In this document: piece after piece, positions 9,601-17,162 of the stretch
How positions within the stretch are numbered: position 1 is the stretch's first letter
Layout: every line of letters starts with the position of its first letter
DNA from: a gamma proteobacterium symbiont of Ctena orbiculata
GTDB lineage: Bacteria > Pseudomonadota > Gammaproteobacteria > Chromatiales > Chromatiaceae
Reading direction: 5' to 3'
Assembly (NCBI GenBank): GCA_003058525.1
Contig: QBVD01000035.1
Span: 55,979 to 119,978, forward strand
DNA length: 64,000 nucleotides
The notes under the pieces: generated by a model
Seen by the model: the letters and a program-made list of their open reading frames with translations, nothing else
The model's database searches: none
What the model was told of the DNA's origin: nothing
Made by a program: the position numbers and the translations under genes

Positions 9601-10133
9601 TGCGTGGATCCCCGGGGCCTGAAAAGTCCATCAGCTTCCACATCAAGCTCAACTAGTACGGCATGTAACGCGTGGCTACCAAGTGCTGCTGAAAAAAGCG
9701 CCTGCCCGACCTCTCCCTTCTGCTCGAGAATCTCCTGCCCACCCTGCACCAATGCCTGGTGGTCGATTCCAAAAAGCGTCTCGAAGAGTTCCGCAGTCAC
9801 GCCTTGGAGAAAAGGCGCTAGCGCCTGTTCATTAAGTGGCTCGCCATCCAAAGTCAATAACGTATTTTTCCGGCCTTTGCGCCGGATAAACGCAAGTTCT
9901 TGCCCGTCGGTTGTACGTAGAAAACCGCGGATGCGGAGCTTGTCATTCGCATGAAGAAAATTATCAAGGGTACGTTCGTCAATGCCATAAAGCAGGGCTT
10001 TGAGACCTCGCAGGGCCGAGCTCTTCCCTGCCTCATTAGGTCCGTAGACGATATGAAGTCCATTCTCACCAAAAGCCAATACTCGATCGGTGAAGGGGCC
10101 AAATGCGGCAAGATTCAACTCGTCGATTCTCAT
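6633..10133 (-). CDS. SbcC/Rad50-like ATPase (YhaN type)
   Basis: A 1166-residue SMC-like protein. The N-terminus MRIDELNLAAFGPFTDRVL leads to the Walker A GPNEAGKSSALRG (about residues 34-46). A very long coiled-coil middle, rich in E, Q, L and R, follows. The C-terminal head has the signature-like MSSGTRDQLYLALRLASLE and Walker B PFIVDDVLVDFDD, followed by QVILFTHHSQVVEQ. The short FGPF opening and 'YGIDERTL' segment match the YhaN branch rather than E. coli SbcC. I see no CxxC zinc hook in the coiled coil. The gene follows the metallophosphoesterase gene by seven bases, so the two proteins very likely form a Mre11-Rad50-like nuclease complex acting on DNA ends. Confidence 0.9.
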   Translation of the reverse strand: MRIDELNLAAFGPFTDRVLAFGENGLHIVYGPNEAGKSSALRGLKALLYGIDERTLDNFLHANDKLRIRGFLRTTDGQELAFIRRKGRKNTLLTLDGEPLNEQALAPFLQGVTAELFETLFGIDHQALVQGGQEILEQKGEVGQALFSAALGSHALHAVLVELDVEADGLFRPRGSTQTINSALKSYADLNKEVRECSLSSRAWDEHRRALGRTTKELEKIQSELSDNRIEVNRLQRIQRVLPKFARRRELFQELELLGDVIVLPEDYADRRQQAVRALETAQAIVGKATPRLEGLQQQLEGLSINEALLEQAEIIEDLHARLGGHRKALQDRPHLEAEAQQLLTDAGSILKEIRPDLELKATEQLRPIVARRQSIAELGSKNAVLNARVEQAKASLRETEKRLKSARKERDEITESGDTDDLHRAIAAARKQGELDASIQSTQSQLTSLQTECAEDLAQLTLWEGELEAVSGLKLPNRESVRHFKENYDDLSKRIQRLEEKKEELVDSLQDTSRRLNEIERVGEVPTESVLTNARSERDVVWQLLRRQWMDGEDVSAEASEHQGEGTLPDAFEIRLAEADEVSDRLRREADRVHALASLQAKQEGGQQQGQQIDEQLEATSADKAQLDADWQALWAPCQIDPRGPREMRAWLDEFEKLRDQVGQLNLTRQKVSELEQNRITHIQRLNEQLTGLGRAGSTSEELETVLLECEALASQLDESKRKHDLLSKEVNDREADVESLSDEHRLATEALEAWKMQWGDLMQSLGLRAESSPSEVDDFIERLRALFSKQGEAEKLRIRLNAIDEDAMAFCGQVGALVATIAPELVDLPADDAVVRLNSLLSENRSRQTKRQQIEEQIEQAMQEIQDSNASIQTMTDRLDALCVEAKCDAHDQFEAAERRSADYLRTKESIASIEKEILEAGEGVTIAELEMQAEGVDPDSLPGRITELNNKIDDELEPRRTELAETKGREEKEQELMDGSDHAALLADQAHAILARIRSDAERYVQAKLAGKILRDQIERYRRENQGPLVKRASEHFCALTLGSFEGLITDFNEKDEPVLAGIRVGGDRVTVEGMSSGTRDQLYLALRLASLEKYMESAEPMPFIVDDVLVDFDDARSQAALNALAELAEKTQVILFTHHSQVVEQSKQLQGSVQVHELGATA

Positions 10134-10140
10134 CCTGGCT

Positions 10141-11406
10141 TCATTCCCCTTTTTCCGTGGTTAACAAGCGGTTGACGAGAAGCTCTTTGATGTCCTCCAG
10201 TGTCTCTTTGAGTATTTCCGGTTTGGTCGGATCATAGGGGTCACCACCACCGTGCAGTTCGGCCGGAAGCTTCTGACGAAGCGTGGAAATATCATCGGTG
10301 AGATCGTCCAAAGCCGAGGCATCCAGTTCCATGTCGCGGATCGCACGCAGCAGGCCGCTTAGTGCGTCGTCACGTTCGAGCACCTCATCAACCGAGACGG
10401 ACGGCCTTGTCTTGATGGAAACCTTCTCCAACCAGATGCCTGCACCGACCAGCCCCGTTGCCAAGGCCCGATACTCCTGGGTCCAGCGCTCACGATCTGC
10501 ATGCAATATCGAATGTGCAGCGCAAGAACCTTGTAATTCCAGGCGCACAGCGACTGGCCTGCCTTCGGCGGCATCTGATGTTGCCTGCAAACCTTCACGC
10601 ACCTGCTCATAGATATCATCAATTGTCTCGCTGGCAGAAACATCCAGCTCACAGAGAGACCAGCGCATCACATCGAGATCACGATGTTCTACCTCCGCAA
10701 TCTGTCCGTTCTCTACCGTAACCAAAGTACAGCCTTTTGGCCCTAACTCACGGATGTGTCGTCCCTGGATATTTCCCGGAAATACAATCCATGGATCCTG
10801 GCTCACCTCTTCACGATTATGAACATGCCCCAGCGCCCAGTACTGATATCCTTTGGACCGTAGTCCATCAACGGAGCAAGGAGCGTAAGGCTCGTGGCCC
10901 GGCTTACCGTCCAGGCAAGTGTGCAGCAGGCCGATGTTAAAGAGCTGCGAATCTCCTTGCGGATAGGCCGCCGAAAGGTCATCGGTTACCGCCCGAGTCG
11001 CAAACCCTTGTCCGTAAATGGCTACATTCAGATCATCCAGAATCACCTCTTCCGGATGTTTGGTTGAAAACAGGGTGACATTATCCGGTAGGCGTAGGTG
11101 CTTAGTGATTTGGCTGGCGGCATCATGATTACCAGCCACGATGTAGACGCGTATACCTGCTTCCCGCAGCCTTCCCATCCGCTCTACTAGATAGAGGCCA
11201 GTGTTGTAGTCCTTCCAGTCGCCGTCATAAAGATCACCCACCAGCAGAACAAATGCCACTTCCTCATCAATCGCCAGTTCGATCAGGTTGTCAAAAGCAC
11301 GGCGCGTGGCACTACGGATTTCATCCACGGGGGCGCCTTCATAGCGCTCCAAACCATGAAGGGAACTGTCGAGATGAATATCAGCAGCGTGAATAAAACA
11401 GAACAT
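10141..11406 (-). CDS. SbcD/Mre11-like metallophosphoesterase (YhaO type)
   Basis: A 421-residue calcineurin-fold phosphoesterase. Metal-binding motifs appear in order: DIHLDSS (motif I DxH), LLVGDLYDGD (motif II GD), VAGNHDAAS (motif III GNHD), LHTCLDGKPG (motif IV H) and ALGHVHNREEV (motif V GHxH). A C-terminal 'capping' region follows. The family cuts DNA with manganese ions, as partner of an SbcC/Rad50-like ATPase encoded directly downstream with a seven-base gap. It starts 29 bases after the AAA_13 ATPase gene. Whether this pair serves repair or phage defence cannot be decided from sequence, but the surrounding genes favour defence. Confidence 0.92.
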   Translation of the reverse strand: MFCFIHAADIHLDSSLHGLERYEGAPVDEIRSATRRAFDNLIELAIDEEVAFVLLVGDLYDGDWKDYNTGLYLVERMGRLREAGIRVYIVAGNHDAASQITKHLRLPDNVTLFSTKHPEEVILDDLNVAIYGQGFATRAVTDDLSAAYPQGDSQLFNIGLLHTCLDGKPGHEPYAPCSVDGLRSKGYQYWALGHVHNREEVSQDPWIVFPGNIQGRHIRELGPKGCTLVTVENGQIAEVEHRDLDVMRWSLCELDVSASETIDDIYEQVREGLQATSDAAEGRPVAVRLELQGSCAAHSILHADRERWTQEYRALATGLVGAGIWLEKVSIKTRPSVSVDEVLERDDALSGLLRAIRDMELDASALDDLTDDISTLRQKLPAELHGGGDPYDPTKPEILKETLEDIKELLVNRLLTTEKGE

Positions 11407-11435
11407 GATTAAACCCTAGACGACCTAGTCATACT

Positions 11436-14069
11436 TCAATGTTTGCCAGCCGTCTGCATGCTACTAGCTGCCTTTCGTTGTTTCTGAGTAACCTCGCCAC
11501 GTTTTTCGATTTGCTTTCGCCATTTGTCCAAAGCATTAATATCGGCTAAAAGTTCATCAGGATCAGGAACCTCTACACCACCAAGAAGCGCTTGGTCGTG
11601 TGCGTAGTTAGAACACTTTGACATCCATTGATCCACGGTGGCATAGTCGCCATCTTCTACGACCACGCCAGCCAAGCGCTGAGTTTCAATACCCTTTCGA
11701 AACCTAAGCACCACACTTCGCAACAGAACTTCCTCAATAGCTCGCTCCCATGCGATGCGTAGTTGTCGATACGCGTCTGCCGTCTGCTTCCGATGCTCAG
11801 GCTCATCACCTGATTTATAGATCTTATTGATCTGCTGTTGCTTGTTTCGCAAGTAACCTACACGAGCCTTGGTATTCATCCCCTCAAAAGGTAAATCAGG
11901 GTCAGCAACGCCGAACCCCTCGGGACGACGTATTAGACTTTGCTTCTCAACAGGAACTCCTGCTTTCTCCGCTTCGTGTATTAGCAAGTCGAGAAAATAA
12001 AGATCATGGGTGAAAACAATAACCTGCCTTCTGGACGCTTCCTGTGCTAAGCGCCTGGCAACACGTTCGCGACGTTTGTGATCCAAAGATGAGACCGGAT
12101 CGTCAAACACCACCCCAGTTGAACTCTCTCCGATATTCGCCTCCGCTAAAAATGACCCAATTGCAATCGCTCTTTGTTCTCCTTCGCTCAAAATATCTCC
12201 TGGAGTCTTAGCCTGTGGAAGATCTAACTTGAGCTTATGAAATGCCTTACCTTTATCCGTTCGGCTTTTCAAGCACACTTGAAGATTCCCCACGCCCAAG
12301 CTCTTGAACTCTCGATTGAGCGCAGACTCAAGATCCTTTGATACCACCTTTTGAGTCAGTTCAGTCGCTTTCTTGGAAATAGCATTTGTCTTCACCGCCG
12401 ACTGACACTTCCGAAGTTTCGCTTGGCGGTCTAATCGCTCGACCGCAGTCAGTACAGCTCCTTTTACTTTGACTAACTGGATCCGAGCATCCAGTTCGAC
12501 GAATTCCTTTTTCGCTGTTGCTCGCCCTTCCTCCTCGGCAACCTTGTCCAGCGTGTCTGCCTCTGCATTGATTTTATCGACCCATGACTGGAGCCGTGTG
12601 GCGGGACCGGCTGGCATTGCGAACACCTGCCCCCAATCTTTGGTACTTACGGCCTCTTTGATTGCAGCATGTCGAGCAAGAATTTCTGAGTTGAATTTTC
12701 GTGTATCTGTGGCCAGTTCCTTATCTATTGCCTCCAGTTCCGTATAGAGCTCATCATCAATACCAAGCGACACATTCCGCTCGGCAAACAGCTTGTACTC
12801 GTCTGATAGCGCCTTTTTGCTAGCCTCTGCTTTCTTTTCCGCCTCTTGCTGGACAAACTCTTCGAATCGAAGTAAACGTTCAGCTCCTTCCTTCAAAGGT
12901 TGTTGGCACAAAGGACATTGGGAACCCGGCCCCAGGTCTGGAAATGTTTTTTCCTGATATGCTTCTACCGCGAACCGGCGTGCCGCTTCAAAGAGCTCCT
13001 TCCATGCTTTACTCCCGGTACCCGGAAGAAGTCCACCTTCATCGTTGAATTTTTGAGCCGCCAGCTGCGCTGCTTTCTGCGCAATGTCGTTTGCCTCTAC
13101 CAGCTTTCGGAGTTTCTCAAACGCTGCATCACCCACAATCGATTGTTTCTCAGTCGCGCTCTTTACGACCTTTGCAATTCGACGAGCGCGTAATCGCAAT
13201 TGGGCAGCCTTTTCCTTGGGATTTCCTTCTTTGAGGCTCTTCTCTAGCTCCGTGTGACGCGCTTTCTCGACCTCGGTAATAGTGGCAAGTGCAATCACCT
13301 GTTCCGGCTTAGTTTTCGCCGATAAGCCAGAAATAAGTTTACCGACTTTAGTTTCCCCGACCAGATCTCTATACGCGGTGTCGTCGACGGTAGATTGCGT
13401 ATACTCTGCATCAATCTTACCCTTTATCTTCTTACAGACATCCGCCAGTCCTTCCAAGATATCCAAACCATATGGCACATAGGCATAATCGCCTTCACTG
13501 TCCAGGTAGCTTCTTGCACAACGCGAGTCAAACACAGCAAATGCCGATAGCGCTTCAGGCGCCACCTTGCCATCTTCCCAGGCCAGTTCTTTTGGAGATT
13601 TGTTTATATCGACTTCAAATGTCGCTTCCGCCCTACCTGCTTTTTCAGGTTGTAAAAATGCATTGGGGTGAATTGGCTCGCTTTGATCACGAGCCCGACA
13701 AGCTCTCTTCAGGACTCTTGAGTATCCGGATTTACCTGACCCATTGTCTCCATAGATAAGGGTTAGACCTTGTGGTGAAAATGGAAGCCGCTGGTCAGGC
13801 GCAATACGATTTACGTTGCGCAGATCTTTCATTGCAATCAGCTCAATCTGAGTGCTTGAAGTAGCGCTTACCGGGATTTGATCGGCACTGAGCCTACTGG
13901 CTTTCCTGCCCTTCGGGTCCTCAAGGCCGTGCTCATCCTTAAGTAGCGCATACAGGTCATCCAGGTCTTCTATTGAAAGCTCTTCCTTCTCGAATAACCG
14001 CCCGATTGCATCACTCTGCCATGCTGGCAGACTGCTGGACCACTTTAGGATCTCTTGTAGGATCGACAT
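11436..14069 (-). CDS. AAA_13-type SMC-like ATPase with zinc hook (RloC/PrrC-like)
   Basis: An 877-residue ATPase. Walker A is YGDNGSGKSG (about residues 106-115). A coiled coil with a CPLC zinc-hook motif (GSQCPLCQQPLKEGA, near residue 385) sits in the middle. The signature LSEGEQRAIAIGSF and Walker B GVVFDDPVSSLD come near the C-terminus, then the H-loop VIVFTHD. This is the architecture of RloC-type proteins. Beyond the head, R771-x3-E775 and H824 (LRIAWE ... NYAH) echo the Arg/Glu/His layout of PrrC and RloC anticodon nucleases, though the Glu-to-His spacing (49) is longer than I recall for those (about 32-34). Nuclease activity is therefore tentative. The neighbour upstream is a HEPN-like protein. 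Confidence 0.8.
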   Translation of the reverse strand: MSILQEILKWSSSLPAWQSDAIGRLFEKEELSIEDLDDLYALLKDEHGLEDPKGRKASRLSADQIPVSATSSTQIELIAMKDLRNVNRIAPDQRLPFSPQGLTLIYGDNGSGKSGYSRVLKRACRARDQSEPIHPNAFLQPEKAGRAEATFEVDINKSPKELAWEDGKVAPEALSAFAVFDSRCARSYLDSEGDYAYVPYGLDILEGLADVCKKIKGKIDAEYTQSTVDDTAYRDLVGETKVGKLISGLSAKTKPEQVIALATITEVEKARHTELEKSLKEGNPKEKAAQLRLRARRIAKVVKSATEKQSIVGDAAFEKLRKLVEANDIAQKAAQLAAQKFNDEGGLLPGTGSKAWKELFEAARRFAVEAYQEKTFPDLGPGSQCPLCQQPLKEGAERLLRFEEFVQQEAEKKAEASKKALSDEYKLFAERNVSLGIDDELYTELEAIDKELATDTRKFNSEILARHAAIKEAVSTKDWGQVFAMPAGPATRLQSWVDKINAEADTLDKVAEEEGRATAKKEFVELDARIQLVKVKGAVLTAVERLDRQAKLRKCQSAVKTNAISKKATELTQKVVSKDLESALNREFKSLGVGNLQVCLKSRTDKGKAFHKLKLDLPQAKTPGDILSEGEQRAIAIGSFLAEANIGESSTGVVFDDPVSSLDHKRRERVARRLAQEASRRQVIVFTHDLYFLDLLIHEAEKAGVPVEKQSLIRRPEGFGVADPDLPFEGMNTKARVGYLRNKQQQINKIYKSGDEPEHRKQTADAYRQLRIAWERAIEEVLLRSVVLRFRKGIETQRLAGVVVEDGDYATVDQWMSKCSNYAHDQALLGGVEVPDPDELLADINALDKWRKQIEKRGEVTQKQRKAASSMQTAGKH

Positions 14070-14144
14070 CTGACTCCCTGTTATTTTTTATTCAAAGCCC
14101 CATACGGCAGAATAATGATCTGCATACGCTTCCATTACTCTTTT

Positions 14145-15224
14145 TTATTGACAACCATCTTGAATCCTCAATTCCACTTCAAGACGCCTGACAATCATTG
14201 CTGATATCCCCACGAACCGATGAATATCCTCGCCCATCAAATGCACCGTTTCTCCCTCCAGCTCGCTCTGATTGTTTTTTATATATGACTCGTCAGCCAT
14301 GCTCAGGTTATGACCTATCACATGCCGCTTTTCTATATTAAGTCGCAGGAACTTCAGATCATCCTCATCAAGGGCTTCAAATGGATCGATTTCTAAACCT
14401 GCATATAATTTTCTGGATTTCTCGATATTCTGGAAACGATTGGCTGTTGCTTTTTTATTACACAAAGCCTCCGCCTGTTCTGGAATGCGCTTATGCACTA
14501 GATAGCGGTAGGTAGTTTTCTGATAGGTCTCGAATGCGGTGAGAACATCTTCGTGAGCATTCCCGAGCAACCTGTAGGCTAATTCTTCGTCGTTCGTATC
14601 ATCCCGCTTCACCTGCTCCGCCATGTCAATTTGGCGAATGATTAGTTCAAGTTCACGGGAGAAATGGACGGCCAAATTTGGTGAGCCACAATCCGGACAA
14701 AATAGTCCGATAGCGTAAACGCCATATGCCCTGCCACAGCAGTTACATGTAAGCCCTCTTAATAGATCGTGCCTGTAAGCAACAGGACGTGGCGAACGAT
14801 CTGGCTTCACATCCATGTTGATCGAGAAAAGATCATTCCGGGAAGTCTTACGGTTAAAATCCGAGGCCATTCCACCAAGGATATCGCTGATATCTTTCTT
14901 GGCAGCCCAGAAAAGCTCCTTTTCAATAGCCTTGATATCCTCCGGATGTATGAATTCCTGATCATCGTCATCATGGCCACAATATGGGCAGGTAACTCCA
15001 TTTGTGTGGGGCTCCCGGCGATAATATGTATCCGTATTATCTGGCGAACTAAAGCCTTCGACTACATCACCCAGTTGAAAGACCCTTGGCGCGCAGTCTT
15101 CATTCGGGCAATGTTGGTTTACCATTCCAGAGGCGCTCTTCGGCAGTGGCATGGACAGTTCCATACGGTCCCGGGAACCACCTGTTCGATATCGCTCAAG
15201 GTTACGTAATCGGAAATCGGGCAT
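14145..15224 (-). CDS. Zinc-ribbon protein with C-terminal HEPN-like motif
   Basis: I do not recognise the 359-residue whole, but two parts are readable. The N-terminal half has paired cysteines: C39/C44, CPYC (79-82), C160/C162/C163 and CPDC (176-179), suggesting two zinc ribbons. The C-terminal half is helical and contains R300-x4-H305 (KRHVIGHNLS) followed by a polar DESY segment. That is the R-x4-6-H motif of HEPN RNases and antitoxin-linked toxins. The gene starts nine bases after the SNase-like gene and lies 75 bases before the AAA_13 ATPase gene. A plausible role is an RNA-cutting effector controlled by the ATPase; this is inference from motif and position. Confidence 0.65.
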   Translation of the reverse strand: MPDFRLRNLERYRTGGSRDRMELSMPLPKSASGMVNQHCPNEDCAPRVFQLGDVVEGFSSPDNTDTYYRREPHTNGVTCPYCGHDDDDQEFIHPEDIKAIEKELFWAAKKDISDILGGMASDFNRKTSRNDLFSINMDVKPDRSPRPVAYRHDLLRGLTCNCCGRAYGVYAIGLFCPDCGSPNLAVHFSRELELIIRQIDMAEQVKRDDTNDEELAYRLLGNAHEDVLTAFETYQKTTYRYLVHKRIPEQAEALCNKKATANRFQNIEKSRKLYAGLEIDPFEALDEDDLKFLRLNIEKRHVIGHNLSMADESYIKNNQSELEGETVHLMGEDIHRFVGISAMIVRRLEVELRIQDGCQ

Positions 15225-15233
15225 GAGACCAGG

Positions 15234-15506
15234 CTACTTTCCCACCTTGTCTTTCATAGCTTTATTGACTGATTTCCGCCCGACTTTCACATTGGCTACC
15301 GAGCGGGAATATTTATCTCGGGCCACGGTCTCAATTGTCACAGTTTCCCCGGCAATGAGTCCCTTCAAAGCATTGGTAGCAGATGCCCCGCCGCGTTGTC
15401 CTTTCTCTGGGGCATTTACATTGGCAAGGCGTACAGGATGTTTGCGGCTTGCCGTTTCAAATGTATCGCCATCGATAACTCTGGTTACACGTTCTTTTCT
15501 TGCCAT
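15234..15506 (-). CDS. Short SNase-fold (thermonuclease-like) protein
   Basis: A 90-residue protein matching the core of staphylococcal nuclease. RVIDGDTFE corresponds to the D19-D21 calcium loop, VRLANVNAPE to the R35-x4-D40-x2-E43 strand, and DKYSRSVANV to the R87 region. Arginine 35, glutamate 43 and arginine 87 equivalents are kept, but the D40 ligand is asparagine. The protein stops soon after the SVNKAM segment, so it lacks the last helices of full-length SNase (about 150 residues). The start is the ATG of MARKERV with GGAGG eight bases ahead. It begins 15 bases after the broken HNH gene. Confidence 0.75.
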   Translation of the reverse strand: MARKERVTRVIDGDTFETASRKHPVRLANVNAPEKGQRGGASATNALKGLIAGETVTIETVARDKYSRSVANVKVGRKSVNKAMKDKVGK

Positions 15507-15520
15507 CGTACTAACCTCCA

Positions 15521-15937
15521 CTATTCAGGTTCAGAATCATGCCCAAGTAAAGCCCCCGCTGCAGCACCGGCCACAAACGCAACTAAGCGCAGCGGCGGTG
15601 GCACAAAAAGAGCGACCAACGAACCAGCGGCGCCCCATTTCAACGCGTTCTGGTTCTTCTTCTGCTTTGACAGCGGTGCTCGCCGATAACCATTTGGCGC
15701 ACGAGCGGATGCTGTCGTACCGTTACCCTTACTACGGTTACAACTAACACACGCAGCGTACAAATTATTCATATGGTCAGTGCCATCCTTTGATTGTGGG
15801 CGGGAATGCTCGATTTCCCATGCGCCCCTTTTCCCAATAGCCCCGTAGTTACCGAAACACAGTCGCTTCCGGCAAATATGACACTGCCCATCGGTACGTC
15901 AATAAATACGCTCTAACTTTTCGTCATCAGTTTTCAT
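15521..15937 (-). pseudogene. HNH endonuclease gene with an in-frame TGA at codon 13
   Basis: Reading from the ATG at 15937, the frame gives MKTDDEKLERIY, then TGA (15899-15901), then RTDGQCHICRKRLCFG. It continues with the HNH core WEIEHSRPQSKDGTD, NNLYAACVSCNRSKGN, a basic linker, and a C-terminal glycine/alanine-rich hydrophobic segment that could span a membrane (GSLVALFVPPPLRLVAFVAG). The two CxxC pairs and the EH/N/H residues of an HNH nuclease are all intact; only the one codon is a stop. No usable start lies between the stop and the first CxxC. It is therefore a recent nonsense pseudogene or a sequencing error. It heads the minus-strand run and faces the WYL regulator gene. Confidence 0.75.
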
Positions 15938-16025
15938 AATATTGGCCTCGACCATCGCTCAACCTATACAGATGCGCCACCATTCTTATCGCCTTGCATA
16001 AAGCATGGATATAAGGTTGCGGCCA

Positions 16026-16055
16026 ATTTTATTATCATCAAATTGATGATGTCAA
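16026..16055 (-). promoter_or_regulatory. Promoter of the minus-strand nuclease/ATPase run, with palindrome in its spacer
   Basis: On the minus strand, TTGACA (16055-16050) and TAAAAT (16031-16026) are separated by 18 bases, a near-consensus sigma-70 promoter. The spacer contains the palindrome TCATCAAATTGATGA (16035-16049). A protein bound there would block RNA polymerase, which fits repression by the divergently encoded WYL regulator. Sequence-only prediction. Confidence 0.6.
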
Positions 16056-16064
16056 CATCTCATA

Positions 16065-16107
16065 TTGACTCCTATATGGTCCTTTTATTATCATAACCGG
16101 CCATGAT
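16065..16107 (+). promoter_or_regulatory. Promoter and operator of the WYL regulator gene
   Basis: On the plus strand, TTGACT (16065-16070) and TATCAT (16089-16094) are 18 bases apart, each matching consensus at five of six positions. The -10 lies inside a second copy of the 12-mer TTTTATTATCAT (16083-16094; first copy 16027-16038, 56 bases upstream). Both copies are followed by an inverted ATGAT, giving ATCAT-N8-ATGAT here. The shared half-site in both promoters suggests one repressor controls both directions, including its own gene. Confidence 0.55.
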
Positions 16108-16138
16108 GGGTACGAATGCGGCAAAAATAGGTGATCAC

Positions 16139-17068
16139 ATGCCACTCACGAGGCTAGAGGATATTCACCAGGCCCAGAAAGAACGCTTGTCTCACATCGA
16201 TTTCAAGGTTTGTTTCCTCGGGACAATCGGCCGGAATGACCTCGTGAGCCGATTCGGCATCAAGGCGGCAGCAGCGACCCGTGATATCACACTGTACAAG
16301 GAACTGGCCCCACAGAATCTGGAGTACGACACCAAGGCCAAGATCTACGCACGGTCGAACTCTTTTGAACCACTATTCGACTACTCCCCCAGCCAGGCGC
16401 TGGCCGCCCTTGCACACGGATTTGGTGATGACTTTGTCGGCACGCACAAAGGTTTCATCGCGTGCGAAATGCCCGCGCAGCTGAACAAGCCCTCGCTATC
16501 GACGCTGTCTGTACTTACCCGGGCCATCCATCAAGAAAAAGCCGCAACAATTACCTACCGTTCTCTTAGCAGTGGAGGTACCACGCGCGAAATTGTGCCC
16601 TTCGTGCTGGTCGACAACGGCCTGCGCTGGCACGTCCGTGCGTATGACCGGAGACAATCCAGATTTTCCGATTTCGTTATTACCCGTATCGCGGACCCGG
16701 TAATCATCGACAGCATGGTCGAAGAACATGAAACCCGGGAATCGGATATCCAGTGGAATCGCATCGTCGAACTAGAAATCGTGCCACACCCGTATCTCAA
16801 GCACCCGAAAACAATAGAAATTGATTACGCCATGAAAAACGGCGTATTGAATGTCAATCTACGTGCCGCCGTTGCAGGTTACGTACTTCGTCGTTGGAAC
16901 GTGGATTGCTCGGAAGACCACAGCTTGGAGGGCCCTGAATATCATCTGTGGCTAAAAAACCGGCAAGCGCTCTATGGAGTAGAGAATCTTGTCATCGCGC
17001 CGGGGTACACCAGGGAAATCTCGCACAGAGTTAACGATAGAACTTCGCCTGATGATGCCGAGCTTTGA
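16139..17068 (+). CDS. WYL-domain transcriptional regulator (CapW/BrxR type)
   Basis: A regulator of about 309 residues (321 from an upstream ATG at 16103). An N-terminal winged-helix segment (residues about 1-85, with RNDLVSRFGIKAAAATRDITLY) is followed by a WYL domain (TITYRSLSSGGTTREIVPFVLV then GLRWHVRAYDRRQSRFSDFV) and a C-terminal WCX-like part. This layout matches CapW and BrxR, repressors that stand at the head of CBASS, BREX and other defence loci and are thought to sense phage or nucleic-acid signals through the WYL domain. The start at 16139 has AGGTG six bases ahead; 16103 has no ribosome site and would overlap the operator. It is divergent from the 15.9-4.4 kb gene run. Confidence 0.85.
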   Translation: MPLTRLEDIHQAQKERLSHIDFKVCFLGTIGRNDLVSRFGIKAAAATRDITLYKELAPQNLEYDTKAKIYARSNSFEPLFDYSPSQALAALAHGFGDDFVGTHKGFIACEMPAQLNKPSLSTLSVLTRAIHQEKAATITYRSLSSGGTTREIVPFVLVDNGLRWHVRAYDRRQSRFSDFVITRIADPVIIDSMVEEHETRESDIQWNRIVELEIVPHPYLKHPKTIEIDYAMKNGVLNVNLRAAVAGYVLRRWNVDCSEDHSLEGPEYHLWLKNRQALYGVENLVIAPGYTREISHRVNDRTSPDDAEL

Positions 17069-17162
17069 CTTCCAAGAGTATTTTCTTTCCTGTTCGTAAA
17101 GATGAACAAGTATAATTAAGCTACTGAGATTCAGTATACTTTAATATAAGATGGTGATTTTT

